From NCBI GenBank assembly GCA_963764235.1, contig CAVXRO010000006.1, forward strand, positions 620,001 through 684,000: a stretch of DNA of 64,000 nt, written 5' to 3'. Positions 47,554 through 55,834 of the stretch are shown here, piece by piece; position 1 is the first letter of the stretch, and every line of letters begins with the position of its first letter. Under the pieces are notes generated by a model that saw only the letters and a program-made list of their open reading frames with translations, had not been told where the DNA came from and ran no database searches. Source of the stretch: DATFVA01 sp963764235. GTDB lineage: Bacteria; Bacteroidota; Ignavibacteria; Ignavibacteriales; Ignavibacteriaceae. The position numbers were made by a program, and so were the translations under genes.

Positions 47554-48390
47554 TTATTTAATAACCTTAAAAAGATAAAACTTCCCTACATATAATACTT
47601 CGTTCTCATCTTCAATCTTCCAATAATATAATCCAGAATGTTCGAATATTGCGGGAGAGACATCAACACTTAAGGTTGATGAATTATTTTGCGAAAGGTT
47701 TTTATTATATATTTCCTTTTCCTGATTTGTCAATATTTTTAATGTAAGCGGTTCACTCTTATTCATTATCCAATTGAACCTGATTTCTTTGTTATAGAAC
47801 TTCTCACCGGCTGTAGGTGAAATAACCCTATCCAGATTTTCATTTTCGGAGCGCACATTTTCAGTTGACCATTCTTCAAGGTATGCATTGGGTTTGAATT
47901 CAGGTCCGCTGAGATTTTCGGCAAATTCTTCTACCGGCTTTTGCGGAGGGTTTACTTTAATTGGTTCATTTTCCGGATTCTTTAATGTTCCCGGGGTATT
48001 TTTTATGGCAGAGCTATCTTTGGTTGTTGCTGCAGCATTATTTTTATCAACAATATTCTCATCATTTGTTGGAAGGGTAATAATGAGTACTGCGAAAATA
48101 ATAATAAGAGAAACAGCAACTCCCCAGTTTAATTTAACTTTATCAGGTGTACTGAATATTTTCTCGATTAAATTATTTTTTTCTGTTTTTTGTTCAGGTT
48201 TCTTGAAATCTAAAGCCAATTTACCTTCATCTTCAATCAGGTTCACAGCATCCTCTAACGCCCTAAGCTCTCTAAAGCAAACCTCGCACTGAAAATAGTG
48301 TTCCTCAAATGCTTTTGCATCTCCCTCAGAAAGTTCGCCGGTTATATACCGGTTCATTAACTCCTGCCTGTTTTTCAGATTACATTCCAT
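47554..48390 (-). CDS. Anti-sigma factor, zinc-finger (ZAS) membrane protein
   Basis: A 278-residue protein. The N-terminal anti-sigma zinc finger has H-x3-C-x2-C in EEHYFQCEVCFREL (residues about 28-41), preceded by LMNRYITGELSE. A single transmembrane helix runs from about 90 to 110 (LNWGVAVSLIIIFAVLIIT). The periplasmic part (about 115-278) is a Pro/Asn-rich linker and a beta domain (RVISPTAGEKFYNKEIRFNW to SGLYYWKIEDENEVLYVG) that resembles an Ig-like sensor. It would hold the sigma factor at 48431 inactive until an envelope signal is received. The two are co-directional with 40 nt between them. Confidence 0.85.
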   Translation of the reverse strand: MECNLKNRQELMNRYITGELSEGDAKAFEEHYFQCEVCFRELRALEDAVNLIEDEGKLALDFKKPEQKTEKNNLIEKIFSTPDKVKLNWGVAVSLIIIFAVLIITLPTNDENIVDKNNAAATTKDSSAIKNTPGTLKNPENEPIKVNPPQKPVEEFAENLSGPEFKPNAYLEEWSTENVRSENENLDRVISPTAGEKFYNKEIRFNWIMNKSEPLTLKILTNQEKEIYNKNLSQNNSSTLSVDVSPAIFEHSGLYYWKIEDENEVLYVGKFYLFKVIK

Positions 48391-48430
48391 AAAATACCGC
48401 GTATTTTCCTATATACATATAATATTTGCT

Positions 48431-49021
48431 TTAATTGCCTGAATATTGAAAGTAATTGTCCTTTTTGCATTCTTTTAACAGCAGCTTAAAGGCATAATTT
48501 ATCCTTTCACTTACTCTTCGCTTTTCAATTCCAAGTTTCTCAGATATTTCTTCAATTGATTTATTTTCATAAAATCGCAGGTAAAGCACCTCTACATATT
48601 TTGGTTTTAACTTTTTAAGGTAACTTCTTATTTTTTCTTTTCTCTCTTCATTAATAAGTTCCGATAAATTATTTCCATCAGCTGCAAGGTTATGTATATG
48701 GTCTAAATCAGCCATGGTTTTTTCTTTGCTCAGTTTTCTGAAGTATTGGCCGACAATGTTGCTTGCTATTCCCGCTATGTAGGCTTCGAGGGGCTTACCG
48801 AGATCGGGTTTATAAGAGCCTTTACGAAGGCTGATAAGGATGGCCTGCTGGATTTCACTTACGATGTCCTGCTGGTCTTCTGAAGGTATCTGCTTTTTTA
48901 ACCTGATCCTAACCATAAATTTAATCCGCTCCCTGAACTGCACGAATAAAAAGTTTTCTGCTTCGGGATCACCTTCAGCAATCCTGGCAGTTATGGCACG
49001 GTCATTCTGATCTACAATCAT
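48431..49021 (-). CDS. ECF-type RNA polymerase sigma factor
   Basis: A 196-residue sigma-70 family factor with regions 2 and 4. Region 2: PEAENFLFVQFRERIKFMVR, DQQDIVSEIQQAILISLRKG (the -10 reader) and PLEAYIAGIASNIVGQYFRK. Region 4: LKPKYVEVLYLRFYENKSIE and EISEKLGIEKRRVSERINYA, a helix-turn-helix. It precedes its anti-sigma gene in one operon, the standard pairing. Its regulon is unknown; the divergent DUF5916 gene and the exported block before it are possible targets. Confidence 0.9.
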   Translation of the reverse strand: MIVDQNDRAITARIAEGDPEAENFLFVQFRERIKFMVRIRLKKQIPSEDQQDIVSEIQQAILISLRKGSYKPDLGKPLEAYIAGIASNIVGQYFRKLSKEKTMADLDHIHNLAADGNNLSELINEERKEKIRSYLKKLKPKYVEVLYLRFYENKSIEEISEKLGIEKRRVSERINYAFKLLLKECKKDNYFQYSGN

Positions 49022-49356
49022 TTAAAGCTATATGCGGAAAGAGAGAATAATATCTACTATTATAAGATGAAATTGCAAAAAGGGAAGTTGTAAATCAAGC
49101 ATCTGTATGAGGTACAATATGCCATATTTCCCCCGTCACCTTGTTGAAGAATTTATTCCTTCGGAATCCTGATGGGGTGATTCTCAAATCACCCCAGACT
49201 ACATAAATGCGCTTCAAAAGTTATACGCCGGGCAGATTAAGAAATCTCCCTTTACCGCTCATAATACATAACAGCCGTTCATAACAACTTCACAGAAACT
49301 GAGTAACATTTCCGTTTCTTTGCAGTCTAAAAGGGCAAAAGGCATTATATAATCGA
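49022..49356. promoter_or_regulatory. Divergent intergenic region with a strong hairpin
   Basis: The shared upstream region of the sigma operon and the DUF5916 gene. TGGGGTGATT (49173-49182) and AATCACCCCA (49187-49196) form a perfect 10-bp stem with loop CTCA. A GTCACCTTG...ATTCC-ttc-GGAAT unit lies just upstream (about 49136-49166), so this may be a member of the hairpin repeat family. No gene or T run is seen. Confidence 0.5.
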
Positions 49357-49365
49357 GTGGAGGAA

Positions 49366-51546
49366 ATGAAAAAATTACTGCTTCTTACATTGTTTTCAAC
49401 CTTAATATTTGCTGCTTCAAGCAAGAATCAGAATAAGATAATGCTGCTGAAAGAGATGGACACAGGGATAAAAATTGACGGTGTAATAGACGCAGAATGG
49501 AGCAAAGTTGATTCGGTAGGTGATTTCTTCCAGCTCCAACCCTATTTTGGGCAAAAGCCTTCACGCAGGACCATAGCCAAAGTTTTAACGACAAAGGACG
49601 CACTATACTGCCTGATAGTATGTTATGATAACAGGGATGATATTCAGGCGGGTACAGGTTCATTAGATAACTTTGACGGTGATGTTGTTTCTATTATGCT
49701 CGATTCCTTCAATGATGAAAAGACCGCATATAAGTTTGCTGTGTCTGCCTCAGGTGTGCAGGCCGACTGCAGGCTGCTGGACGATGCAAGAAACAGGGAC
49801 TACAGCTGGGACGGTATATGGTTCGCCGACTCGAAAGTATATGACTGGGGCTACGTGGTGGAAATGAAAATTCCCTATAAGTCGTTTCAGTACGATGATA
49901 AGGCAAATTCATGGGGACTGGATTTCGACAGATGGATTCCCAAACAGGCAGAGGATCTGTACTGGTGCAGCTACGAACAGAATGAAGGTCAGCGTATTTC
50001 GAAATTCGGAAAGCTGGTTTTCGAAAACTTCAGACCAACCGTCCAAGGTGTAAATCTTGAGGCTTATCCTGTAGGGATAACCAAAGCAAGGTTAACGGAA
50101 AACAATAAGTATGATGTTGAAGGTAAGATAGGACTGGATCTGCTTTATAATCCTTCACCCAAACTAAAATTTCAACTTACCGCTAATCCCGACTTCGCCC
50201 AGATAGAAGCCGATCCCTATTCATTTAATATATCCAGGTATGAATCTTATTTCGATGAGAGAAGGCCGTTTTTTACTGAAGGAAACGAAATATTTATGGC
50301 ATCCGGACGGCAGTCGAATACAGGATTTTACAGACCTCTTGAATTATTTTATTCACGCAGGATAGGTAAAAAACTTCCCGATGGTTCTGAAGTCCCGCTT
50401 TATGCCGGAGCTAAAGCCTTTGGAAGGTTAGGGGACTGGGAGTATGGCGGCTTTGTGGCAATGACCGGAGAAAAAAACTATACAGATGACGATCAGCATT
50501 TGACAGAAGACCAGGCATACTTCGGATCGGCGAGAATAAAGAGGCAGATATTCGGCAACTCACAGGCAGGAATTCTTTTTGTGGGAAAGCAGACCAAAGA
50601 CAGTACTTACGGTGTGATTGATATCGACGGAGCGTTCAGGCAGTCGGAATGGCAGTTATCTTATCAGATAGCAAGATCGATAAAAAATTCCGAAGGTGAC
50701 TTTGCCTTCTCAACCGGCTTTACCAGTATGACTGATGACTGGCTTACATTCGCACGAAGCAGGTATATTGGTGAAAAATTCGATATCAGTGAAGTCGGTT
50801 ATGTACCGTGGTCAGGAACAGGAGAATTTACAGCTATCACCGGACCAATTTTTAACTATGAAACAGGCTATGTTCGCCAGATGCTGATATACGCAGGTCC
50901 CTATTTTAACTATGAAAAAGCCGATAACTTTACAGATTATCAGGGACTGCTCGGTTTTAATATGCAGCTGAGGGATAACTGGGGATATGAAATAAATGCC
51001 CAGTATGGAAAGGCAAAAGATGAAGGTCTGGAATATACAACCTATGCCGTTACGCTTAGTTCCTGGTATAATATTAGTCCCAAATGGAGCGGGAATTTAT
51101 ACGGAGGATATGAAAAAACCTATAATTTCTCGCGTGAATATCTCGCTCCATATTCCTGGGCCGGCATATACATTAATTGGAAAGCGGCAGACATCCTTGA
51201 TCTCGGAACTTCGTACGATATGTATGTTGAAGGGAATCCTGAAGGACACGTAGAGGATATAACTTATAACGCACGCCCTTACTTCTCACTAACCCCCATT
51301 AATAATTTGAATGTAAGGGTATATGTGGATAACGTATTTATTAAATCTGTTGACAGGCTTGATCATGTTATCGCGGGATTCCTTTTCTCATACAATTTTT
51401 CTCCGAAGTCATGGATCTACTTTGCTTTCAATGAAGTAAGGGACAGGAGTGATCAGTTTGATCAATCGGGTAATCTACTTCCACACCGGATGCATACGGT
51501 AGAGAGAGCAGGAGTAGCCAAAATTAAATATCTTTATTACTTCTAA
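49366..51546 (+). CDS. DUF5916 outer-membrane protein with CBM9-like N-terminal domain
   Basis: The ATG 49366 starts MKKLLLLTLFSTLIFAASS, a signal peptide; an in-frame GTG lies at 49357 and GGAGG is at 49359-49363. Residues about 25-200 form a family 9 carbohydrate-binding-like sandwich (GVIDAEWSKVD, DALYCLIVCYDN, VVSIMLDSFND, WDGIWFADS, YVVEMKIPYKSF). The rest is the DUF5916 beta-barrel (LLYNPSPKLKFQLTANPDFA, ESYFDERRPFFTEGNEIF, ending KIKYLYYF). Such proteins are common in Bacteroidota; the function is not established, and surface glycan binding is the usual guess. It is divergent from the sigma/anti-sigma operon. Confidence 0.88.
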   Translation: MKKLLLLTLFSTLIFAASSKNQNKIMLLKEMDTGIKIDGVIDAEWSKVDSVGDFFQLQPYFGQKPSRRTIAKVLTTKDALYCLIVCYDNRDDIQAGTGSLDNFDGDVVSIMLDSFNDEKTAYKFAVSASGVQADCRLLDDARNRDYSWDGIWFADSKVYDWGYVVEMKIPYKSFQYDDKANSWGLDFDRWIPKQAEDLYWCSYEQNEGQRISKFGKLVFENFRPTVQGVNLEAYPVGITKARLTENNKYDVEGKIGLDLLYNPSPKLKFQLTANPDFAQIEADPYSFNISRYESYFDERRPFFTEGNEIFMASGRQSNTGFYRPLELFYSRRIGKKLPDGSEVPLYAGAKAFGRLGDWEYGGFVAMTGEKNYTDDDQHLTEDQAYFGSARIKRQIFGNSQAGILFVGKQTKDSTYGVIDIDGAFRQSEWQLSYQIARSIKNSEGDFAFSTGFTSMTDDWLTFARSRYIGEKFDISEVGYVPWSGTGEFTAITGPIFNYETGYVRQMLIYAGPYFNYEKADNFTDYQGLLGFNMQLRDNWGYEINAQYGKAKDEGLEYTTYAVTLSSWYNISPKWSGNLYGGYEKTYNFSREYLAPYSWAGIYINWKAADILDLGTSYDMYVEGNPEGHVEDITYNARPYFSLTPINNLNVRVYVDNVFIKSVDRLDHVIAGFLFSYNFSPKSWIYFAFNEVRDRSDQFDQSGNLLPHRMHTVERAGVAKIKYLYYF

Positions 51547-51582
51547 TACACCTCCTGAAAATATATCTTCAGGGAATTGATG

Positions 51583-51611
51583 AAGAGCCCCCCTTCCGGG
51601 GCTCTTTTTTT
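51583..51611 (+). terminator. Intrinsic terminator after the DUF5916 gene
   Basis: AAGAGCCCC (51583-51591) and GGGGCTCTT (51598-51606) are a perfect 9-bp stem with a 6-nt loop running into seven T residues. A textbook terminator 37 nt after the stop. Confidence 0.9.
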
Positions 51612-51856
51612 GGGGAGTCCGAAGTCCGGCTGCCATCAACTTAACCTTCGTTCCCCGGCATATCCAGTATTTAAATACGCTAGGAATACGATGTAGATAC
51701 ATAGTGAAAACGCTATGAATACGCTCTGAAAATGCTCAAATTACTTTTTATCAGGCATTTTGATCTGAATACAAATCACCCTCTTATGTAATTCATAATC
51801 AGATGATTTGATAAAAATCAGGTGAGTTAAGGAGGAATAAGGTATTACGTATAGAA

Positions 51857-52930
51857 TTACTTTACGTACAGTCCTGCTGAAAGAAATCCGCACCAATGCT
51901 CAAGAGAAAACGGTGCAGTCGTACCCATATGGGTTCCATAAACCGGGAGCGGCTTTTCTGTCCATGTATCAGAATATTTCAGAAGTCTGCCGTTTAGTCC
52001 TTTCAGGTTTAACCTGTCGGCAATATGATAGATAGAAAGAAGTCCGAACGGAACAGAATATTTTCCGCACCAGAGCGGAACCGGGGTTTTGATTTCGGGA
52101 CTGCCCCACAATTCCTTCGATAATCCATTAATATCGTTATAGGTCAGTTCTGTGTTTATGTAAGTGCCGGCAATTCTTCTGTCGTTCTCTGTAGCTTCAC
52201 TATGTGCTTTCTCATCCTTTCCAAAAGGGGTGTTGTTAAAGTCATCTCCGTAGTGATCGGCATCGGTTGAGATCAGGAAGAAAATATCCTTACCCGGTTT
52301 CAGGTTATTAGACGAGATGTATTCCTGAACTATACCTGCGAGATCCTTTGAAATTGAGTCCATTCTATCAAATGACATTTGGGTCACCATAATAGGAGTT
52401 ATCTTGACATCTCTGTTATAATACTGCAGAAAAGGAACAAGTGCCTCAATTGAATGTTCGATATCCTGTGCCTTATCGCTTACTATATAATAATTTTTAT
52501 CCAGTTTCGATTTTATAATCTCCCTGAGGGGGGATATCTCAACATCTTTATATGGTCCTTTCCAGAATTTGTAATCATCCAGGATAAGGACATTCTGAGG
52601 ATCGTTCATGGCTTTACGGACAGTACCGTGTGTAACGCCGAAGATCACTACCTCTTTTGCTTTAATAAGGGGGTAGAGCGGATAGTAGACCCTGCCTGCA
52701 TATAAAAAATCATCGTGAGGAGAGATTCCCCCGATCAAAAGCCCGTTACCTGGATTTTTAACTTCCGGATTTTCCGAAAGATATTCCATCAGAGTATCCA
52801 TTTCAGAAGCCCGCCAGCAGAAACCGACATTATCCCTTACCGGCCTTACTTTGTTTTCCTGTGCTGATACCATAATATTAAATAATAAAATTAGTGTTAG
52901 AATTGTTAATTGAATAGGGTAGTTTTTCAT
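51857..52930 (-). CDS. MEMO family protein (AmmeMemoRadiSam system protein B type), exported
   Basis: A 357-residue MEMO protein with a signal peptide ending about MVSAQ. Family landmarks are LLIGGISPHDDFLYAG, VVIFGVTHGT, DIEHSIEALVPFLQYYN, FFLISTDADHYGDDF, and YGTHMGTTAPF. MEMO proteins resemble class III dioxygenases, and bacterial members occur with AMMECR1 and a radical SAM protein. None of those partners is seen in this window, and the signal peptide places this one outside the cytoplasm, which is unusual. Activity is unknown. It is convergent with the DUF5916 gene and divergent from the GT28 glycosyltransferase. Confidence 0.88.
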   Translation of the reverse strand: MKNYPIQLTILTLILLFNIMVSAQENKVRPVRDNVGFCWRASEMDTLMEYLSENPEVKNPGNGLLIGGISPHDDFLYAGRVYYPLYPLIKAKEVVIFGVTHGTVRKAMNDPQNVLILDDYKFWKGPYKDVEISPLREIIKSKLDKNYYIVSDKAQDIEHSIEALVPFLQYYNRDVKITPIMVTQMSFDRMDSISKDLAGIVQEYISSNNLKPGKDIFFLISTDADHYGDDFNNTPFGKDEKAHSEATENDRRIAGTYINTELTYNDINGLSKELWGSPEIKTPVPLWCGKYSVPFGLLSIYHIADRLNLKGLNGRLLKYSDTWTEKPLPVYGTHMGTTAPFSLEHWCGFLSAGLYVK

Positions 52931-53007
52931 TTTTCCAACCTCCCGGATAAATAAATAATGAGGTATTCATTAAGCAAAATTTTCTTAATTTTCTAATCAA
53001 CAAAAAT

Positions 53008-54144
53008 ATGATAAAAAATAAAAGAAAATATCTTCTTTTCTACCTTAAAACGGGGGGAGGACATTTTGCCCCTGCTTTATCCCTTGCGAATTATTTTAAG
53101 CGCTACCATACATCTGAAGTTGAGCCTGTTCTCATCGACGGCTTTACCAACACTAACCGGATTGTGAAGAACCTCATTGAAGAAGGATACCGTAATCTCC
53201 AGTCGAAGGCGAAATGGGCGTATGAAGCTTTGTATGCATTCAATAAAATTTCATTATTTGCCAGGACCTCCTGTTATATCGTCTCAAAGTCGTCAGTGAA
53301 GTTCATTAAGAAAAAAATTGCGGAAGAAAATCCCGAAAAAATTGTAGTACTGCATTTCTTTCTTATCCAGCCGGTATATGAAGCAGTAAAAAAACTTAAA
53401 CTAGACATTCCTGTTTTTACTATTGTGACTGATCCCTATACTGCTCATCCTATGTGGTTTCTGAGAAAAGATCAGAGATTCATTATTTTCAGTGAAAAAT
53501 TGAAAGAAACTCTTTCCCCCAGGATATCTCCAGAGAGGCTGAATGTTTTCCCGTTTATCCTTGAAGAGAAATTTTCACAGCCCATACCTCCTTCGGCAAT
53601 CAGGAGCCTGAAGGTTGAAATGGGGTTTGATCCGGACAGTAAAATTGTCCTGATTCTTGGAGGAGGAGACGGAATTCCTCATGGCAGGGTGATTCTGGAA
53701 AAGATTATTGCTTTAAAACCCGAAGCTGCAATAGCAGTGGTGGCCGGTAAAAATAAATCACTTTATGCTGCTGCAAAAAGACTGAAGGAAAAACATTCCG
53801 GTGTTCCTGTAAAGGTTTATGAGTTTGTCAGCTTTGTATATGAGTTGTTGAATATTTCCGACATAGTGATCACTAAGGGCGGTGCTTCCACTATAATGGA
53901 GATACTGATATTAAATAAAGTTCCTGTAGTGAATAATTTCATCTGGGAGCAGGAAAAGGGTAACATTGATTTTGTTCAAAAGAATGAGCTTGGAATATAT
54001 GAACGGGATATCACGGCCATACCCGAAGCCGTAGAGAGACTCATAAAAGACGATGAATATTATGAAAGGTTTGTAAAGAACATAAAACGCCTGGGTATGA
54101 AGAACGGCCTTGCGGATGTAGCGGAATATTTATTTAAGAAATAA
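53008..54144 (+). CDS. GT28 glycosyltransferase, diacylglycerol glucosyltransferase / MGDG synthase type
   Basis: A 378-residue cytoplasmic or membrane-associated glycosyltransferase. The N-terminal MGDG-synthase domain begins YLLFYLKTGGGHFAPALSLA, with the glycine-rich GGGH motif, and has TIVTDPYTAHPMWF. The C-terminal GT28 domain has ILGGGDGIPHGRVI, YEFVSFVYELLNISDIVITK and GGASTIMEILILNKVPVV, the nucleotide-sugar binding loop. Related enzymes transfer glucose or galactose from UDP-sugar to diacylglycerol to make glycolipids. The neighbouring acyl-ACP thioesterase also points to lipid work, though the two are not in one operon. Confidence 0.88.
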   Translation: MIKNKRKYLLFYLKTGGGHFAPALSLANYFKRYHTSEVEPVLIDGFTNTNRIVKNLIEEGYRNLQSKAKWAYEALYAFNKISLFARTSCYIVSKSSVKFIKKKIAEENPEKIVVLHFFLIQPVYEAVKKLKLDIPVFTIVTDPYTAHPMWFLRKDQRFIIFSEKLKETLSPRISPERLNVFPFILEEKFSQPIPPSAIRSLKVEMGFDPDSKIVLILGGGDGIPHGRVILEKIIALKPEAAIAVVAGKNKSLYAAAKRLKEKHSGVPVKVYEFVSFVYELLNISDIVITKGGASTIMEILILNKVPVVNNFIWEQEKGNIDFVQKNELGIYERDITAIPEAVERLIKDDEYYERFVKNIKRLGMKNGLADVAEYLFKK

Positions 54145-54149
54145 AGAAG

Positions 54150-54341
54150 TTATTTGGAAGCCGGCTGCCTTAATTCCTTAAGGATTTTCTGGATAACTGT
54201 CCTTTTGGTTTTCAGCTTCTCCCGGAAATCCATACTGTCGGTATCAGTAATTTCCATTCCAAGATCTGACAGGTAGCTGTCCAATGCTTCAGCTAAAACT
54301 TCCTTTTCTGAATCAGATAACGTTATGGTTGTATCAGGCAT
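54150..54341 (-). CDS. Small acidic/helical hypothetical protein (63 aa)
   Basis: 63 residues, MPDTTITLSDSEKEVLAEAL onward, with a helical first half and a basic second half (KTKRTVIQKILKELRQ). GGTGAG lies 3-8 nt before the ATG on the minus strand, so translation is likely. The DSEKEVLAEALDSYLSDL stretch looks like a helical domain of small bacterial proteins of unknown function. It converges with the GT28 gene, their stops being 6 nt apart. Confidence 0.65.
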   Translation of the reverse strand: MPDTTITLSDSEKEVLAEALDSYLSDLGMEITDTDSMDFREKLKTKRTVIQKILKELRQPASK

Positions 54342-54448
54342 TTTCTCACCTAACTATTTTATTTCAAAAATAAAACATAAAATTTAAAATCACCGCAACA
54401 GCAGAATAGTGATAGAGTATTATAAAGCTAGATAAGTAAAAATTTATT

Positions 54449-54570
54449 CAGTTTCAATGTTCCAGGAGACATCCATTTTATCGATCAGCAGTTTGAGCAG
54501 CTTCAAAATCTTTTGTCTTTACCCTTTCAGGAACATTTTTAATAATTTTCGAACAATTATTTTCATACAT
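54449..54570 (-). other. Possible small ORF with strong ribosome site, interrupted by a stop
   Basis: AGGAGG (+ strand 54577-54582 as CCTCCT) precedes two overlapping starts. ATG 54570 gives a 30-residue peptide MYENNCSKIIKNVPERVKTK then DFEAAQTADR. ATG 54566 gives MKIIVRKLLKMFLKG, an in-frame TAA, then RQKILKLLKLLIDKMDVSWN with IETE and a stop near 54449. The second looks like a 39-codon amphipathic peptide broken by one stop. Which is real cannot be decided. The rest of 54342-54694 shows nothing. Confidence 0.35.
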
Positions 54571-54660
54571 AGGAGACCTCCTAATCCGTTATGTAAAGAT
54601 AGTCTCCTGTGGTCATGTGACCTAAACTTTAATTGTAAATTTTGTCGCTGTCACTATACT

Positions 54661-54696
54661 AAATCCTTTCCACACCCCCGCCGGAAGGGATTTTTT
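54661..54696. terminator. Terminator hairpin beside the thioesterase stop
   Basis: AAATCCTTTCC (54661-54671) and GGAAGGGATTT (54683-54693) pair with one G-U, loop 11 nt, and run into TTTTTT on the + strand. The thioesterase stop codon (minus strand) is at 54695-54697, so the hairpin also serves as its 3' end, with a weaker T run on that strand. Confidence 0.65.
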
Positions 54697-55441
54697 ATAT
54701 GCTATCAGTTAATCCTACTTCTGCCTGGAAAACTACTTTGGAAATCGATTTGTTGATCCCCTCTATTAAAAATTTATTATTCGAATCATCAAATGATTTG
54801 TAGACCTCTATGCAATCATCGTACTTTGATTCAGCGACAAAATTAACGGTGATGTTTTTTGTTATGAGTTTTTCGTGCTGATCTTTACTGAAACCATCCA
54901 TTATCATTTCTATGTATTTGATATTATTTACGTGCTGATTTAAATCTATATCAGAGTACCGCATCTGCCTGGTGAAAAGGAATTCCCCTCTCTCCATTAC
55001 TGAAATTTTTTCCGGCAATTCATCCAGAGCCGTTTCTTTTTCCTGGTAATTTATCGGTGCAGGCAGACTTGAGGTATCGATGATCCTTTTGGAGTTTATA
55101 TTAATTGGGAGCCAGGCTGTGGTTGCTTTAATAATTATTTCTTTTTGGCGGTTATAAATCAGAAAATCTCTTAACGAGTAAAGTTTATATTTTTTCTTCG
55201 GCCATGTCTTTATTATTATTTCTTCTCCGAACCCGGGCAGTGAATAAATCTCAACCTTCACCCAGGATAATACCCATGCATAATTATGCTTGATAAGAGC
55301 GGTATAGCCAAGGTTTAATTTATCCGCATGTGCAGCGGCTGTATCCTGAAGGAAGATGAAAAGTGAATCTAATCTTAGTAGGTTGGTAAAATCGACTTCG
55401 TGTGCCTGTATGATCTTGCTATTTTCGAAAAATTCTAACAC
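54695..55441 (-). CDS. Acyl-ACP thioesterase (FatA/FatB type)
   Basis: A 248-residue double-hotdog thioesterase that releases fatty acids from acyl carrier protein. The first hotdog has FTNLLRLDSLFIFLQDTAAA and WVLSWVKVEIYSLPGFGEEI. The second carries the catalytic motif YSDIDLNQHVNNIKYIEM, equivalent to the plant DxNxHVNN signature. The start is GTG 55441 (MLEFFENSKIIQAHEVDF) with AAGGA 8 nt upstream; no ATG fits. Bacterial members usually act in lipid remodelling or release of free fatty acids. It sits alone on the minus strand with its own terminator. Confidence 0.87.
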   Translation of the reverse strand: MLEFFENSKIIQAHEVDFTNLLRLDSLFIFLQDTAAAHADKLNLGYTALIKHNYAWVLSWVKVEIYSLPGFGEEIIIKTWPKKKYKLYSLRDFLIYNRQKEIIIKATTAWLPININSKRIIDTSSLPAPINYQEKETALDELPEKISVMERGEFLFTRQMRYSDIDLNQHVNNIKYIEMIMDGFSKDQHEKLITKNITVNFVAESKYDDCIEVYKSFDDSNNKFLIEGINKSISKVVFQAEVGLTDSI

Positions 55442-55834
55442 GAGGTAATTCCTTTCTAATCAGTATATTCTGAAAATTCCGTACCCCAAAATAAATGTCT
55501 GTTACTTAAAAACAACTTAGGGGAGACGGTGGAGAAACGGTGGAGGGTCGGTCGGAAAGGAACAGAACAGCTATTTTCTTTGAAAAAACGAATAATTCTT
55601 ACTAAATTGAATCCGCGTAAATACTGCCTCCGGTAAGCCGAAAGTATTGGGGAAGTTTAACTTAAGTTTTGTTGACTAATTCAAAGGTTCGGCAGAATTA
55701 GGGTTCTGTGTTACAATCTTACTCTTCTCTTCGGCAACTCTTCGGCCACTGTTCGGCCTCCAACTCCGAGGCCTACCCAATCCCACTCTGGTCCATTGTA
55801 GTCCCTTCCGGAATTTAGCCGGATGTCGGAAGCC
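55442..55834. other. Intergenic region without a gene
   Basis: 393 nt with no coding signal. About 55520-55560 repeats GGTGGAG, GGTCGG and GGTCGGAAAGG, similar in style to the G-rich repeats at 9703 and 22475. About 55735-55775 repeats CTTCGGC and GTTCGGCC. No terminator for the TreS-Mak gene was found next to its stop. Confidence 0.4.

Noticed and set aside
54457..54756. 99-codon + strand open frame
   Set aside because: Antisense to the small interrupted ORF and the thioesterase end; Phe/Ser/Cys-rich shadow sequence.
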